Shown here: in pieces, positions 7,555 through 14,943 of the stretch | Numbering within the stretch: the first letter of the stretch is position 1 | How the letters are laid out: every line of letters begins with the position of its first letter | Assembly (NCBI GenBank): GCA_002354205.1 | Contig: DELD01000058.1 | Span: forward strand, 1-23,576 | Direction: 5' to 3' | DNA: 23,576 bases | Source: Micavibrio sp. UBA2705 | GTDB taxonomy: Bacteria > Pseudomonadota > Alphaproteobacteria > Micavibrionales > Micavibrionaceae | Program-made: the position numbers and the translations under genes | The notes under the pieces: model-generated | Database searches by the model: none | Told to the model about the DNA's origin: nothing | Seen by the model: the letters and a program-made list of their open reading frames with translations, nothing else

Positions 7555-9362
7555 TGTGCCGTGCTTCCTAAATATTTGACGTAGGGATATGCTTCATGTG
7601 CGTTATCAATGTTCTTGATTTTACGCTGTGATTTCTCCGAAGTGCTTGGTATTTCGTATTTAAACTGTGCCGATACGCTGTTATCGGGCGCGGCCTGTAT
7701 TACGCCGCTGAAATCAACAAGCTGGGTAAGCTTTTTATTCTCAGGCCAGAAAACGGATGGCACTGAGCTCGCATTAATACGTTTGCCTGTCAAATGGTGT
7801 CTTTGCATATTGTCGGTATTGACCGTCAACGTTCCTGAACCAAGGGTAGATCTTATCTGGTGTATTTTAAGTGGAGCGCCCTTTGTTGGTGAAAGGCTAA
7901 ACTGTACGCGTCCATCACGGAGTTTTAAATCATGGCTATAAAGTTCTGCAAATGAAAGGTTACTTTGCGCCGCGCCGCTTTGTATGAGCTGGATTACGCC
8001 ATTTAGTTTTGTTGCGCCTGCATTGTCACTTTTAAACGAAGCGTTCTTTAAGCGGAGCGTTAAAGGGTCTTTGTTGTGGCTGGTTTGGTGTATTATGCCG
8101 CGCTGCGGATCAATGCTGAAATTACCAAATATTTCTGCGCCGCCCGTGAATTGATAAAGGTTGGCATTTAAAAAATATTGCGCTAAAGCTTTGACCTGCG
8201 TGGAGGTCGCCACAAAAGGCGGTACATTCACGATGGGTGCATTTGTGTGATTGGTATCGACAGTGAGTTTTGTTAAAGCCATGTCCTTTACAGGCATAAG
8301 GGATATATTGTAATGCCTGCCGCTTCGTGATGGTGCGTTGTGGATATTAATATCTGTCGGGAATATAAAAAGATTACTGAGAAGACTATTGAAATCCGCG
8401 GTTTTCTGATGTGATGATAAGGGGCTGTAAAGGTTAAAAATTTCTGAGGCCTGAATGTGCTGTGCTTGCAGGAATGATGTCTTTTGATTTTCAACTATAT
8501 TATACCAATATTGCAAATTATCTGTTGGGGCGGGGCTATGTTGCGCTTTGATATAGACTTTATGTTCGCTTTCCTTGCTGTCGCTCGTGAGCTGCGCATT
8601 ATTCAATGAGAGCGCGTTGATTTTAACAAGGCCTGCATTTGCGGTGAAGTTCTGTGTACTGCGCTTATTATTCTTGTCGGCGCTATAGATAAACTTACCA
8701 GTGCCGCGTTTAATTTTATAATGCTCTATATCCAAATTAATATTATCAATATAGCTAGTGATGTCTATCTTGTTGCTTAATGTACCTTTGATTTGTGCAT
8801 TAAAAGTAAGCTGTTTTTGAACGGCAGAGAAGCTAGCGAGGATCTGGTTTTCACTAATATGGCTATCACCGCTTACGGAAATTAACCCCTGTGATGTGTA
8901 GCCATCAAACTTTATATTTTGTATCGTGATATATGGGGACAGCCTATGTAAGGCGAGTATGCTCGTATCAAGAAGCGCGGCTATGTTTTTATGTGGATGT
9001 TCAAAAAAAGTGAGTAAGGTTGTGCTTGTGGATTGCGTGCCCTGTGTTTTCTCAAAATCGGTGTAGATTTGCGGGGAAATGATTTCGAGCGCTTTTGCTT
9101 TTCTGTTGATCAGCAGCATAATCGGTGAGTTTTTTATGTTTATCGTGCTTATTTCAATGTTTACAGGTGCTTTTGAAAGAGCAAGGTTATGTATGTGCAC
9201 GTCTTTGAGGCCGATTTTGATTTGGCCAATATTATCGATCTTGATATTCTTGCGCGCGATTTCGGCTTTGATGACAATTTCTAGTAAAGGTGGCAGCGCA
9301 AAAACATAAAGGCTGCCCGTAATAATGAGAATAAAGCTAATGAGAAAACCAATTTTTTTCAT
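7551..9362 (-). CDS. YdbH-like AsmA-related periplasmic protein, apparently short at the C-terminus
   Basis: Predicted inner-membrane-anchored periplasmic protein of 603 residues, related to YdbH of the AsmA-like/TamB group thought to carry phospholipids between membranes. Residues 1-25 form one hydrophobic anchor. The rest is beta-rich and lacks further membrane segments, with the repeating 'L.G.I.L' style of bridge-like proteins. YdbH-like phrases occur near residues 430-560: GNFSIDPQRGII, KLNGVIQLIQSG, LKLRDGRVQFSL and LGSGTLTVNTDN. E. coli YdbH has 879 residues; this protein stops soon after the phrase LVDFSGVIQAAP, so the segment that follows in longer homologues seems missing. The stop overlaps the ydbL start (ATGA), which argues against a recent random truncation. 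It lies 78 bp after parE and has AGGTG about 10 nt before its ATG. The long middle is poorly conserved, so AsmA-like is firmer than YdbH. Confidence 0.72.
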   Translation of the reverse strand: MKKIGFLISFILIITGSLYVFALPPLLEIVIKAEIARKNIKIDNIGQIKIGLKDVHIHNLALSKAPVNIEISTINIKNSPIMLLINRKAKALEIISPQIYTDFEKTQGTQSTSTTLLTFFEHPHKNIAALLDTSILALHRLSPYITIQNIKFDGYTSQGLISVSGDSHISENQILASFSAVQKQLTFNAQIKGTLSNKIDITSYIDNINLDIEHYKIKRGTGKFIYSADKNNKRSTQNFTANAGLVKINALSLNNAQLTSDSKESEHKVYIKAQHSPAPTDNLQYWYNIVENQKTSFLQAQHIQASEIFNLYSPLSSHQKTADFNSLLSNLFIFPTDINIHNAPSRSGRHYNISLMPVKDMALTKLTVDTNHTNAPIVNVPPFVATSTQVKALAQYFLNANLYQFTGGAEIFGNFSIDPQRGIIHQTSHNKDPLTLRLKNASFKSDNAGATKLNGVIQLIQSGAAQSNLSFAELYSHDLKLRDGRVQFSLSPTKGAPLKIHQIRSTLGSGTLTVNTDNMQRHHLTGKRINASSVPSVFWPENKKLTQLVDFSGVIQAAPDNSVSAQFKYEIPSTSEKSQRKIKNIDNAHEAYPYVKYLGSTAQ

Positions 9363-9440
9363 CTTGTTTACACCTGCGTTACGGAGCCTTTACGGGTTAA
9401 GCATTGAAGTCATCATTGTAATTACAGAGCGGATATGCCC

Positions 9441-11471
9441 TTAAACGTCAATATTTTCTGCAAATTCTGCATTGTCTTGAATGAAACGGAAACGCGCATC
9501 AGGGTTTTTGCCCATTAACTCATCAACTAACTGGTCGACTTCGGCATATTTATCGGCGGTTTGCGTGTCTGTAATATCAATGTCATCATCAGCAATACCA
9601 AGCTTGGCTTCAAGGTCAGGCAATGTGACACGTAGCAATGTTCTGGTTTCAGGGTTCATTGTTGTTTCTTTTAACTGCCTTGCGGGCATTTCACCGAGGC
9701 CTTTAAAGCGGCTGACGTCAACTTTCTTTTTCCCCTTAAACATTGTGTTCATCAATTCTTCTCTATGCTCATCATCGCGTGCATAGGCAGAAATATTTCC
9801 TGCGGCCAAACGGTATAGGGGCGGCAAAGCCAAATACAGATGACCATTTTCGATTAACGGACGCATTTGGGTGTAGAAAAAGGTTACAAGTAAGGCGGCG
9901 ATATGTGCGCCGTCAACATCCGCATCGGTCATTATGATGATGCGTTCATAGCGTAAGTCATCAAGGTTGAAGTCTTTACCTAACCCTGTGCCGATGGCGA
10001 GGATAAGGTCTTGAATTTCGGAGTTATTACGGATTTTTTCTGGCGTTGCGCTGACAACATTCAAAATTTTACCGCGCAATGGCAAAATCGCCTGCGTTTT
10101 ACGGTCACGTCCTTGCTTGGCTGAACCGCCAGCGGAATCGCCCTCGACAATGAATATTTCAGTGTCTTCGGCTTGGTTGGTCGAACAATCTGCCAACTTG
10201 CCAGGTAGGCGTAATTTACGTGTCGCGGATTTACGGTTAAGAGCTTTACTGTCTCTCTTACGCAGGCGTTCTTCTGCGCGTTCAATTAGATAAGCCATTA
10301 ATTTATTGGCTGCGTCAGGGTTACCAGTTAGCCAGTGGTCAAAAAAGTCTCTCAGAGCATTATCAACCAGCTTAGTCGCTTGTGCAGATACAAGCTTTTC
10401 TTTTGTTTGGCCTTGGAATTGTGGGTCACTGATAAAGGCGGATAAAAGTATCGCCGCGCCATTTACAATGTCTTCTGTTGTAATGATGCTGGCTTTTTTA
10501 TTGCCGGTAAGCTCGCCATAATTACGGATACCGCGCAGCATGGCAGTGCGCATACCGCTTTCATGTGTACCGCCAAGTGGTGTCGGCACTGTATTACAAT
10601 ATGTGTAAGAAAAGCCTTCGCCGCTTTCAGGCCATGTAATGGCAAATTCGACTTTACCCGGAGCATTGTTAAACTCTGCAATGCCGTGGAAAGGTTCAGG
10701 CGTTACGGTTTCACGCTTGCCCATGGATGCATTGAGGTAATCAAGCAGGCCATTGGGGAATTTAAATACGCGCTCAGCTGAAATTGGTGAATCTTCTTCA
10801 AGTAAGCTTTCATCACATTTCCAGCGAATTTCAACGCCGCGGAATAGATAAGCTTTAGAGCGCGCCATTTTATACAGCCATGCAGGCTTAAACTTTGCTT
10901 TTTCTCCAAAAATTTCATGGTCTGGATGGAAACATACGGTTGTGCCGCGGCGGTTGCTTACTTGACCTAAATTTTCTACGCCGCCTTTTGCGTGGCCGCG
11001 TGAAAATTCTTGCTTATAGAGCGTTTTGTTACGTGCAACTTCAACCCACATCCAATCAGATAATGCGTTGACGACAGAAATACCAACGCCGTGGAGGCCG
11101 CCTGATGTTTCGTAAGCTTTATCAGAGAATTTACCGCCAGAGTGCAGGGTGGTCATAATGACTTCAAGTGCCGACTGGTCTTTGAATTTAGGGTGGGGGT
11201 CAACGGGAATGCCGCGCCCGTTATCAGAAATAGTGATGCTATTATCTGTGCCGAGGGTGATTTCAATACGCGTTGCGTGCCCTGCGACGGCTTCATCCAT
11301 AGAGTTATCAAGAATTTCACCGACAAGGTGATGTAGTGCGCGGTCATCTGTGCCGCCAATATACATGCCGGGGCGACGCCTTACAGGTTCTAAACCCTCT
11401 AGGACTTCAATTGATGATGCGCTATAATCACTTACGCTTGCATCTTTTTCTTGTGCAAATAGGTCACTCAT
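9441..11471 (-). CDS. parE: DNA topoisomerase IV subunit B (ParE)
   Basis: ATPase subunit of topoisomerase IV, which with ParC decatenates daughter chromosomes. The 676 residues show the GHKL ATPase domain first: EILDNSMDEA, DNGRGIPVD and GGLHGVGISVVNALS (about residues 52-140), then the transducer domain. The TOPRIM domain follows, with EGDSAGGSAKQGRDR from E443 and the acidic metal site DADVDG at D516, D518 and D520. RFKGLGEMP leads into the C-terminal end. The segment FFDHWLTGNPDAANKLMAY and the overall length fit alphaproteobacterial ParE rather than the longer GyrB, though the two are close paralogues. The ATG at 11471 is preceded by GGATAG at a normal distance. A good promoter lies upstream at 11524-11552. 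It heads a minus-strand group with the YdbH- and YdbL-like genes and diverges from the thioesterase gene. Confidence 0.93.
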   Translation of the reverse strand: MSDLFAQEKDASVSDYSASSIEVLEGLEPVRRRPGMYIGGTDDRALHHLVGEILDNSMDEAVAGHATRIEITLGTDNSITISDNGRGIPVDPHPKFKDQSALEVIMTTLHSGGKFSDKAYETSGGLHGVGISVVNALSDWMWVEVARNKTLYKQEFSRGHAKGGVENLGQVSNRRGTTVCFHPDHEIFGEKAKFKPAWLYKMARSKAYLFRGVEIRWKCDESLLEEDSPISAERVFKFPNGLLDYLNASMGKRETVTPEPFHGIAEFNNAPGKVEFAITWPESGEGFSYTYCNTVPTPLGGTHESGMRTAMLRGIRNYGELTGNKKASIITTEDIVNGAAILLSAFISDPQFQGQTKEKLVSAQATKLVDNALRDFFDHWLTGNPDAANKLMAYLIERAEERLRKRDSKALNRKSATRKLRLPGKLADCSTNQAEDTEIFIVEGDSAGGSAKQGRDRKTQAILPLRGKILNVVSATPEKIRNNSEIQDLILAIGTGLGKDFNLDDLRYERIIIMTDADVDGAHIAALLVTFFYTQMRPLIENGHLYLALPPLYRLAAGNISAYARDDEHREELMNTMFKGKKKVDVSRFKGLGEMPARQLKETTMNPETRTLLRVTLPDLEAKLGIADDDIDITDTQTADKYAEVDQLVDELMGKNPDARFRFIQDNAEFAENIDV

Positions 11472-11490
11472 TTCATACTATCCGTAATAG

Positions 11491-11503
11491 GCCTTTAAAA
11501 GGC
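11491..11503. repeat. Short inverted repeat in the parE leader
   Basis: GCCTTTAAAAGGC is a perfect 6-bp dyad around one central A, placed between the predicted parE transcription start and its ribosome binding site. It could be an operator half-site pair or chance; the centre is too small for a stable RNA hairpin. Confidence 0.3.
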
Positions 11504-11523
11504 ATCGTTTTTAGAATGGGCTG

Positions 11524-11552
11524 ATTATGCGTATTCTCAAAGGGGATTGCAA
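11524..11552 (-). promoter_or_regulatory. Putative sigma-70 promoter of parE
   Basis: Reading the minus strand, TTGCAA (11552-11547) and CATAAT (11529-11524) are separated by exactly 17 bp, matching the consensus at four and five of six positions. The predicted start near 11517 gives a leader of about 46 nt before the parE ATG. A second small dyad, AGGCT-A-AGCCT at 11552-11562, abuts the -35 box. Confidence 0.5.
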
Positions 11553-11579
11553 GGCTAAGCCTAGTAATTACGCGCATTC

Positions 11580-12062
11580 ATGAACAATTTATTACAGAAT
11601 AGTGAGAGAAGCTTGTCAGAACAGGAAAATACCAAGATTCATACCGCACAGAGCGGAGCTGGTCGCCCGATAGGGCAGCGTGCAATGCAGACAATTGCCG
11701 TAGAGCGCGATGCTAACCCAGGGGGCAGCATGTTTGGTGGGTGGGTCTTAGCGCAGATGGATATGGCAGGTGCTGCCCATGCGTTTGGCATTGCACATCA
11801 GCGTATTGTTACCGTGTCAGCCGATAAGATTCGTTTCCATCGTCCGCTGATTATTGGGCAGGAAGTTGAACTTTATACGAAGACAACCCATATAGGTAAT
11901 TCATCAATCGCTGTGAACGTAAATGTATGGCATGTGAAATATAATGCTGAAAATAAAGAGTTTTTTAATATAGCAGAGGGTATATTTACATTTGTAGCTT
12001 TGGATCATGATGGGCGGCCTGATAAAACGCTGCGCAGCCGTATTGATGGCACTGGAGAGTGA
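11580..12062 (+). CDS. YciA-like acyl-CoA thioesterase (hotdog fold)
   Basis: Predicted cytoplasmic acyl-CoA hydrolase of 160 residues that cleaves acyl-CoA to free acid and CoA. The single hotdog domain runs from about residue 35 to 150. It has the YciA/ACOT pattern MQTIAVERDANPGGS, then MFGGWVLAQMDMAGAAHA at the central helix, RIVTVSADKIRFHRPLIIGQ, and the closing strand GIFTFVALDHDGRP. In Haemophilus influenzae YciA the catalytic Asp lies in NGDIFGGW; here the aligned residue is Ser50 (GGSMFGGW). The first 34 residues are polar and look like an extension. The ATG at 11580 has no Shine-Dalgarno; an in-frame TTG at 11613, preceded by GTGAGAGAA, could be the true start and would remove 11 residues. 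It is divergent from parE and followed after 60 bp by an unrelated secreted protein. Confidence 0.85.
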   Translation: MNNLLQNSERSLSEQENTKIHTAQSGAGRPIGQRAMQTIAVERDANPGGSMFGGWVLAQMDMAGAAHAFGIAHQRIVTVSADKIRFHRPLIIGQEVELYTKTTHIGNSSIAVNVNVWHVKYNAENKEFFNIAEGIFTFVALDHDGRPDKTLRSRIDGTGE

Positions 12063-12122
12063 TTGTCCTGTTTTTATGGGTGTAATGTATTGATTTTAAT
12101 GAAGAAAAGTTGGGTTTGATAA

Positions 12123-13274
12123 ATGTTGAAAATACTATCCAAGATGAAATTCGTTTTTGCGCTGTCTTGTTTCCTTCTTATGAGTGGAGCGTGCGCCGTT
12201 TCTGCGCAGACAATATCTAAGGCCTTTGTTGAGTTGGAAACCAAGGTGAAGATGACCAAAGAAGATTTTGATGCCAATAGCGAGCTTTATGAAAGAGAAG
12301 TTCCTGATGAAGCATTGTTAGCCCATCAATTCCGCCTTCCAAACGGCTGGTCGGATATATCTGGTAAAGGTAAGTCGCTTGATTTTTCTAGTGATGTGGA
12401 AACGATATTATCGAAATTTGTTGGTTTGCCGAATATGTTTGCACGGAGTTCGTTTAATGTTCTGGTGTTAAGTATAACGCGCGAAACGGATTTGCTGCAT
12501 TGGTACTATACTTACATGTCTTCTAAAGGTTATTCCGTGACAGCAATGAAAGAGATGGAAGAGGGGATGCGTGTTGAGGCGGAATCGATTAAAATGAATG
12601 TTGAGGCAACTTTTGTTGTGCGCTCTGTGGCGATTTTAAGTGGCGATAAGGTTGTGATTGCTGAATATGCTGTGCCTGATCCTTTTTGGGCGGAACAGCA
12701 TGATGAAGCGCTATGGTCAATCGCAAGTTTTTACCTGCCGTTTAAAGATGATAAGACAATTGAGCCACGTAAAGAGTTTTCTATTCTCGATATTGTGAAA
12801 TTTAATTACCCTGCCTCATGGAGTATTCGCGTGCCTAAGCTTACGGTCGTTGATGAACTCTCGGCTTCTGCTGTGTCAAGGAATGCACGCGGTGAGCTTG
12901 ACGGACGTATTGATAGCTTCTTTTTGGCGAGTCATGTTGGTGGCGAGCGCCAAGAGAATTTTGAAGCTTATAAAAAGAAGTATAAAGATATTGTCTCTTT
13001 TACAGTGGGAGAGCATATCGAAATAATCGAAGGGGTGGATTATCACAAGACGATTAGCGCGGGGCGTATTGATGTTTTTAATGCGCTGAGTCCTGACGGT
13101 CTAAGTCAAACAGGTTATGAAATCTGGATGGCTGTATTGGAATCCGAAATTTATGATGGTTATGTGTTTATGAGCACCGTTGGGCGCAATGTTGATTTTA
13201 TGACATGGTCAAAGAACCAGAAGACTTTTAAAATCATGGTGTCGAGCATGGAGCTTCACGGCCAGCCACGATGA
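12123..13274 (+). CDS. Unrecognised secreted protein, possibly two tandem domains
   Basis: I do not recognise this 383-residue protein. It has a signal peptide (hydrophobic core FVFALSCFLLMSG, likely cleavage after AVSA, before QTI), so it is probably periplasmic or surface-located. The mature part is mixed alpha/beta with no further membrane segment and no cysteine after the signal region. Two stretches begin alike: FRLPNGWSDI near residue 70 and FNYPASWSIR near 226. Each continues into strands, a helix and a final strand-helix pair, which suggests a duplicated domain of perhaps 150 residues. The 'F..P..W.' opening recalls Mog1/PsbP-like folds, but this is only a guess. AAAGTTGGG precedes the ATG; ATG at 12144 would shorten only the n-region. 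The gene lies downstream of the thioesterase, and its last 19 bp overlap the 3' end of the converging pagL-like gene. Confidence 0.75.
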   Translation: MLKILSKMKFVFALSCFLLMSGACAVSAQTISKAFVELETKVKMTKEDFDANSELYEREVPDEALLAHQFRLPNGWSDISGKGKSLDFSSDVETILSKFVGLPNMFARSSFNVLVLSITRETDLLHWYYTYMSSKGYSVTAMKEMEEGMRVEAESIKMNVEATFVVRSVAILSGDKVVIAEYAVPDPFWAEQHDEALWSIASFYLPFKDDKTIEPRKEFSILDIVKFNYPASWSIRVPKLTVVDELSASAVSRNARGELDGRIDSFFLASHVGGERQENFEAYKKKYKDIVSFTVGEHIEIIEGVDYHKTISAGRIDVFNALSPDGLSQTGYEIWMAVLESEIYDGYVFMSTVGRNVDFMTWSKNQKTFKIMVSSMELHGQPR

Positions 13275-13762
13275 ATATATAAAATTGCGCTCTCCGCGCC
13301 AGAATTCCCTGCGCCAAAGCCTGCATTTGATGTGTGGCTAATGCCAAAGGAAAGTTTATATTGTTCTGTAACATTATAGCCAAGCTCTATCATTGTTCTG
13401 AATTGTACTAGGCTGTTTAAATCAGGGCCGTGACCGTTGGTGTAAATGCCTGCGCCGAGAGAAGGCGTGAAATCTAGCTTGTCTGTAAGTTTTATGTCTT
13501 TATATAGGCCGATTAAGCCGTGAAAAGCTTTGTCTGTCGTCGTCTGTAGGCCGATAAAAGGCTTTATCTGATAGGCTATATTCTTGTCGAACCTATATTC
13601 AGCGCGCATTTCAAGCGAATCTTCAATGTCGAAAACATCGAACTCTCCGATACCTAATGCTATTTTTCCGCCAGCAAAACTATGGGGCGAAAAGGCAGTA
13701 AGGCTAAGGCATATCAAGGCTATGCTGAAGTGGATTTTGGAGCTGTAAAGACATATACGCAT
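13256..13762 (-). CDS. PagL-like lipid A 3-O-deacylase (acyloxyacyl hydrolase)
   Basis: Outer-membrane enzyme expected to remove the 3-O-linked acyl chain of lipid A, altering LPS recognition and membrane properties. The 168 residues start with a signal peptide (cleavage probably after HSFA, before GGK). Amphipathic strands of a small eight-stranded barrel follow. The C-terminal active-site region reads GISHTSNAGFGAGNSGAES. H143, S145 and E157 have the same spacing as the Pseudomonas aeruginosa PagL triad H126, S128 and E140, and the following Asn (N146) of the HxSN motif is kept. The N-terminal half is less conserved, as usual in the family. It faces nuoJ divergently across 229 bp, and its 3' end overlaps the unrecognised secreted gene. 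The ATG at 13762 has no Shine-Dalgarno and sits almost on top of a TATAAT box. Confidence 0.85.
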   Translation of the reverse strand: MRICLYSSKIHFSIALICLSLTAFSPHSFAGGKIALGIGEFDVFDIEDSLEMRAEYRFDKNIAYQIKPFIGLQTTTDKAFHGLIGLYKDIKLTDKLDFTPSLGAGIYTNGHGPDLNSLVQFRTMIELGYNVTEQYKLSFGISHTSNAGFGAGNSGAESAILYIHRGWP

Positions 13763-13765
13763 GAT

Positions 13766-13794
13766 ATTATATTCGTGTGATTTTAAGGCGTTAA
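13766..13794 (-). promoter_or_regulatory. Putative promoter of the pagL-like gene
   Basis: On the minus strand TTAACG (13794-13789) and a perfect TATAAT (13771-13766) are 17 bp apart. The -10 ends only 3 nt before the annotated ATG at 13762, so transcription would begin at or just inside the start codon. Either the mRNA is nearly leaderless or this box is not the one used. Confidence 0.35.
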
Positions 13795-13904
13795 CAAAAA
13801 GACTTATTTTTTATAGCACAAATTAAAAGTGGATCAATACCATGCTGTTTCTTTCCAGCCTTGCTAAACGGTACAGATGTTTCTAGATTCACCGTAATTG
13901 ATTC

Positions 13905-13953
13905 TTGTGCCTTTTAATGTTTGCATAGTTTATAAGGCGTGATGTTTATAAGG
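13905..13953 (+). promoter_or_regulatory. Direct repeat and possible tandem promoters before nuoJ
   Basis: GTTTATAAGG occurs twice, at 13928-13937 and 13944-13953, with a 16-bp period. Each copy contains TTTATA, and 18 bp before each lies a -35-like hexamer: TTGTGC (13905) and TTGCAT (13921), also 16 bp apart. This could be two overlapping promoters or a repeated regulator site ahead of the nuo group. Apart from this repeat and the pagL-like promoter at 13766-13794, I see nothing in the gap 13763-13991: no tRNA, no terminator and no reading frame of note. Confidence 0.4.
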
Positions 13954-13991
13954 GCAAGGGTCGGAAATTAGTTTTAAGAATGGTTGTATAA

Positions 13992-14597
13992 ATGATAGCA
14001 GCTTCAGCATTTTACTTATTCTCAGCAATTTTGTTGATGAGCGCGATACGCGTGATCACGGCATCGAATGCGGTGCATTCCGTATTGTTCCTTATTTTAT
14101 GCTTCTTCAATGCGGGGGGGCTGTTTGTCTTGCTTGGCGCTGAATATGTGGCAATGACATTGGTTATTGTCTATGTCGGGGCGGTTGCCGTTCTGTTCTT
14201 ATTTGTTGTGATGATGCTTGATATCAACTTTGAAAAATTGAGGGAAGGCTCACGTTCATATATTGGGATGGGCATTGTTTTGGGGCTGGTCATGCTTGCC
14301 GAACTTATCACTTTATATGCCGTATGGGATGAGAACGCCATTGGTGCGACAGGCGGCACTGCGGCAACGGGCGCTTCATCGAACACTGAGATTATCGGCA
14401 GCGTTTTATATACAGATTATATTTATGCCTTCCAACTTTCAGGCTTGATTTTGTTGGTGGCAATGATTGGCGCAATTGTTTTGACGCACCGCCGCCGTTC
14501 GGATGTGCGCCGCCAAAAAGTTGCAAAGCAAGTTGGCGTAACGCGTGATGATGCAATGGAAATTAAAAAAGTTGAAATAGGCGAAGGCCTTATTTAA
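13992..14597 (+). CDS. nuoJ: NADH-quinone oxidoreductase subunit J
   Basis: Membrane-arm subunit of respiratory complex I, which couples NADH oxidation by quinone to proton pumping across the inner membrane. The 201 residues contain five predicted membrane helices. The third is the diagnostic segment EYVAMTLVIVYVGAVAVLFL, followed by FVVMML, whose pi-bulge is part of the coupling path. After a Gly/Ala/Thr-rich loop (about 116-132) and the last helix comes a basic cytoplasmic tail of about 40 residues with THRRRSDVRRQK. The ATG at 13992 follows an in-frame TAA directly and has only a weak AAGAA upstream. It is the first gene of the nuo group here; nuoI is not upstream, where a minus-strand pagL-like gene lies instead. 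The 32 bp to nuoK hold the nuoK ribosome binding site. Confidence 0.95.
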   Translation: MIAASAFYLFSAILLMSAIRVITASNAVHSVLFLILCFFNAGGLFVLLGAEYVAMTLVIVYVGAVAVLFLFVVMMLDINFEKLREGSRSYIGMGIVLGLVMLAELITLYAVWDENAIGATGGTAATGASSNTEIIGSVLYTDYIYAFQLSGLILLVAMIGAIVLTHRRRSDVRRQKVAKQVGVTRDDAMEIKKVEIGEGLI

Positions 14598-14629
14598 CGC
14601 AAAGTGATAAGAGTATTTAAGAGGTCGTT

Positions 14630-14938
14630 ATGGACATAGGAACAATGCATTATTTAACACTTGCCGCCCTTTTGTTTACAATTGGGGTTTTTGGCATTTT
14701 CTTAAATAGGCGTAATGTAATCGTTATTCTGATGTCGATTGAGTTGATGTTATTGGCGGTGAATATTAATTTTGTGTCTTTTTCTGCGGCGCTGAATGAT
14801 ATTACAGGTCAGGTATTCACCATGTTCATATTAACCGTTGCGGCGGCTGAGGCGGCAATTGGCCTTGCGATCCTTGTTGTTTTCTTCCGTAAGCGCGGCT
14901 CTATCGCGGTTGAAGATTTATCGAATTTGAAAGGGTAA
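14630..14938 (+). CDS. nuoK: NADH-quinone oxidoreductase subunit K
   Basis: Small membrane subunit of complex I (102 residues, three helices), homologous to mitochondrial ND4L and to MrpC, and part of the proton path next to NuoJ. The two membrane glutamates needed for pumping are present: one in VILMSIELMLLAVNINF (TM2, corresponding to E. coli Glu36) and one in TVAAAEAAIGLAILV (TM3, Glu72). Length and sequence are fully typical. AAGAGGT lies 5 nt before the ATG, a good ribosome binding site. It is followed by nuoL after 5 bp, with the nuoL Shine-Dalgarno-like AAAGGG overlapping the last nuoK codons, so the two are likely translated in a coordinated way. Confidence 0.96.
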   Translation: MDIGTMHYLTLAALLFTIGVFGIFLNRRNVIVILMSIELMLLAVNINFVSFSAALNDITGQVFTMFILTVAAAEAAIGLAILVVFFRKRGSIAVEDLSNLKG

Positions 14939-14943
14939 CGTCT

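Noticed and set aside
9441..11471. Assignment as GyrB instead of ParE
   Set aside because: The length of 676 residues, the start of the protein and the lack of the long GyrB insertion favour ParE, although the two are close paralogues.
13763..13991. Possible tRNA, small RNA or remnant of nuoI in the gap before nuoJ
   Set aside because: The GGTACAGATG and GCACAA/TTGTGC segments do not assemble into a cloverleaf or a consistent stem, and no frame encodes the ferredoxin-like cysteine motifs of NuoI.
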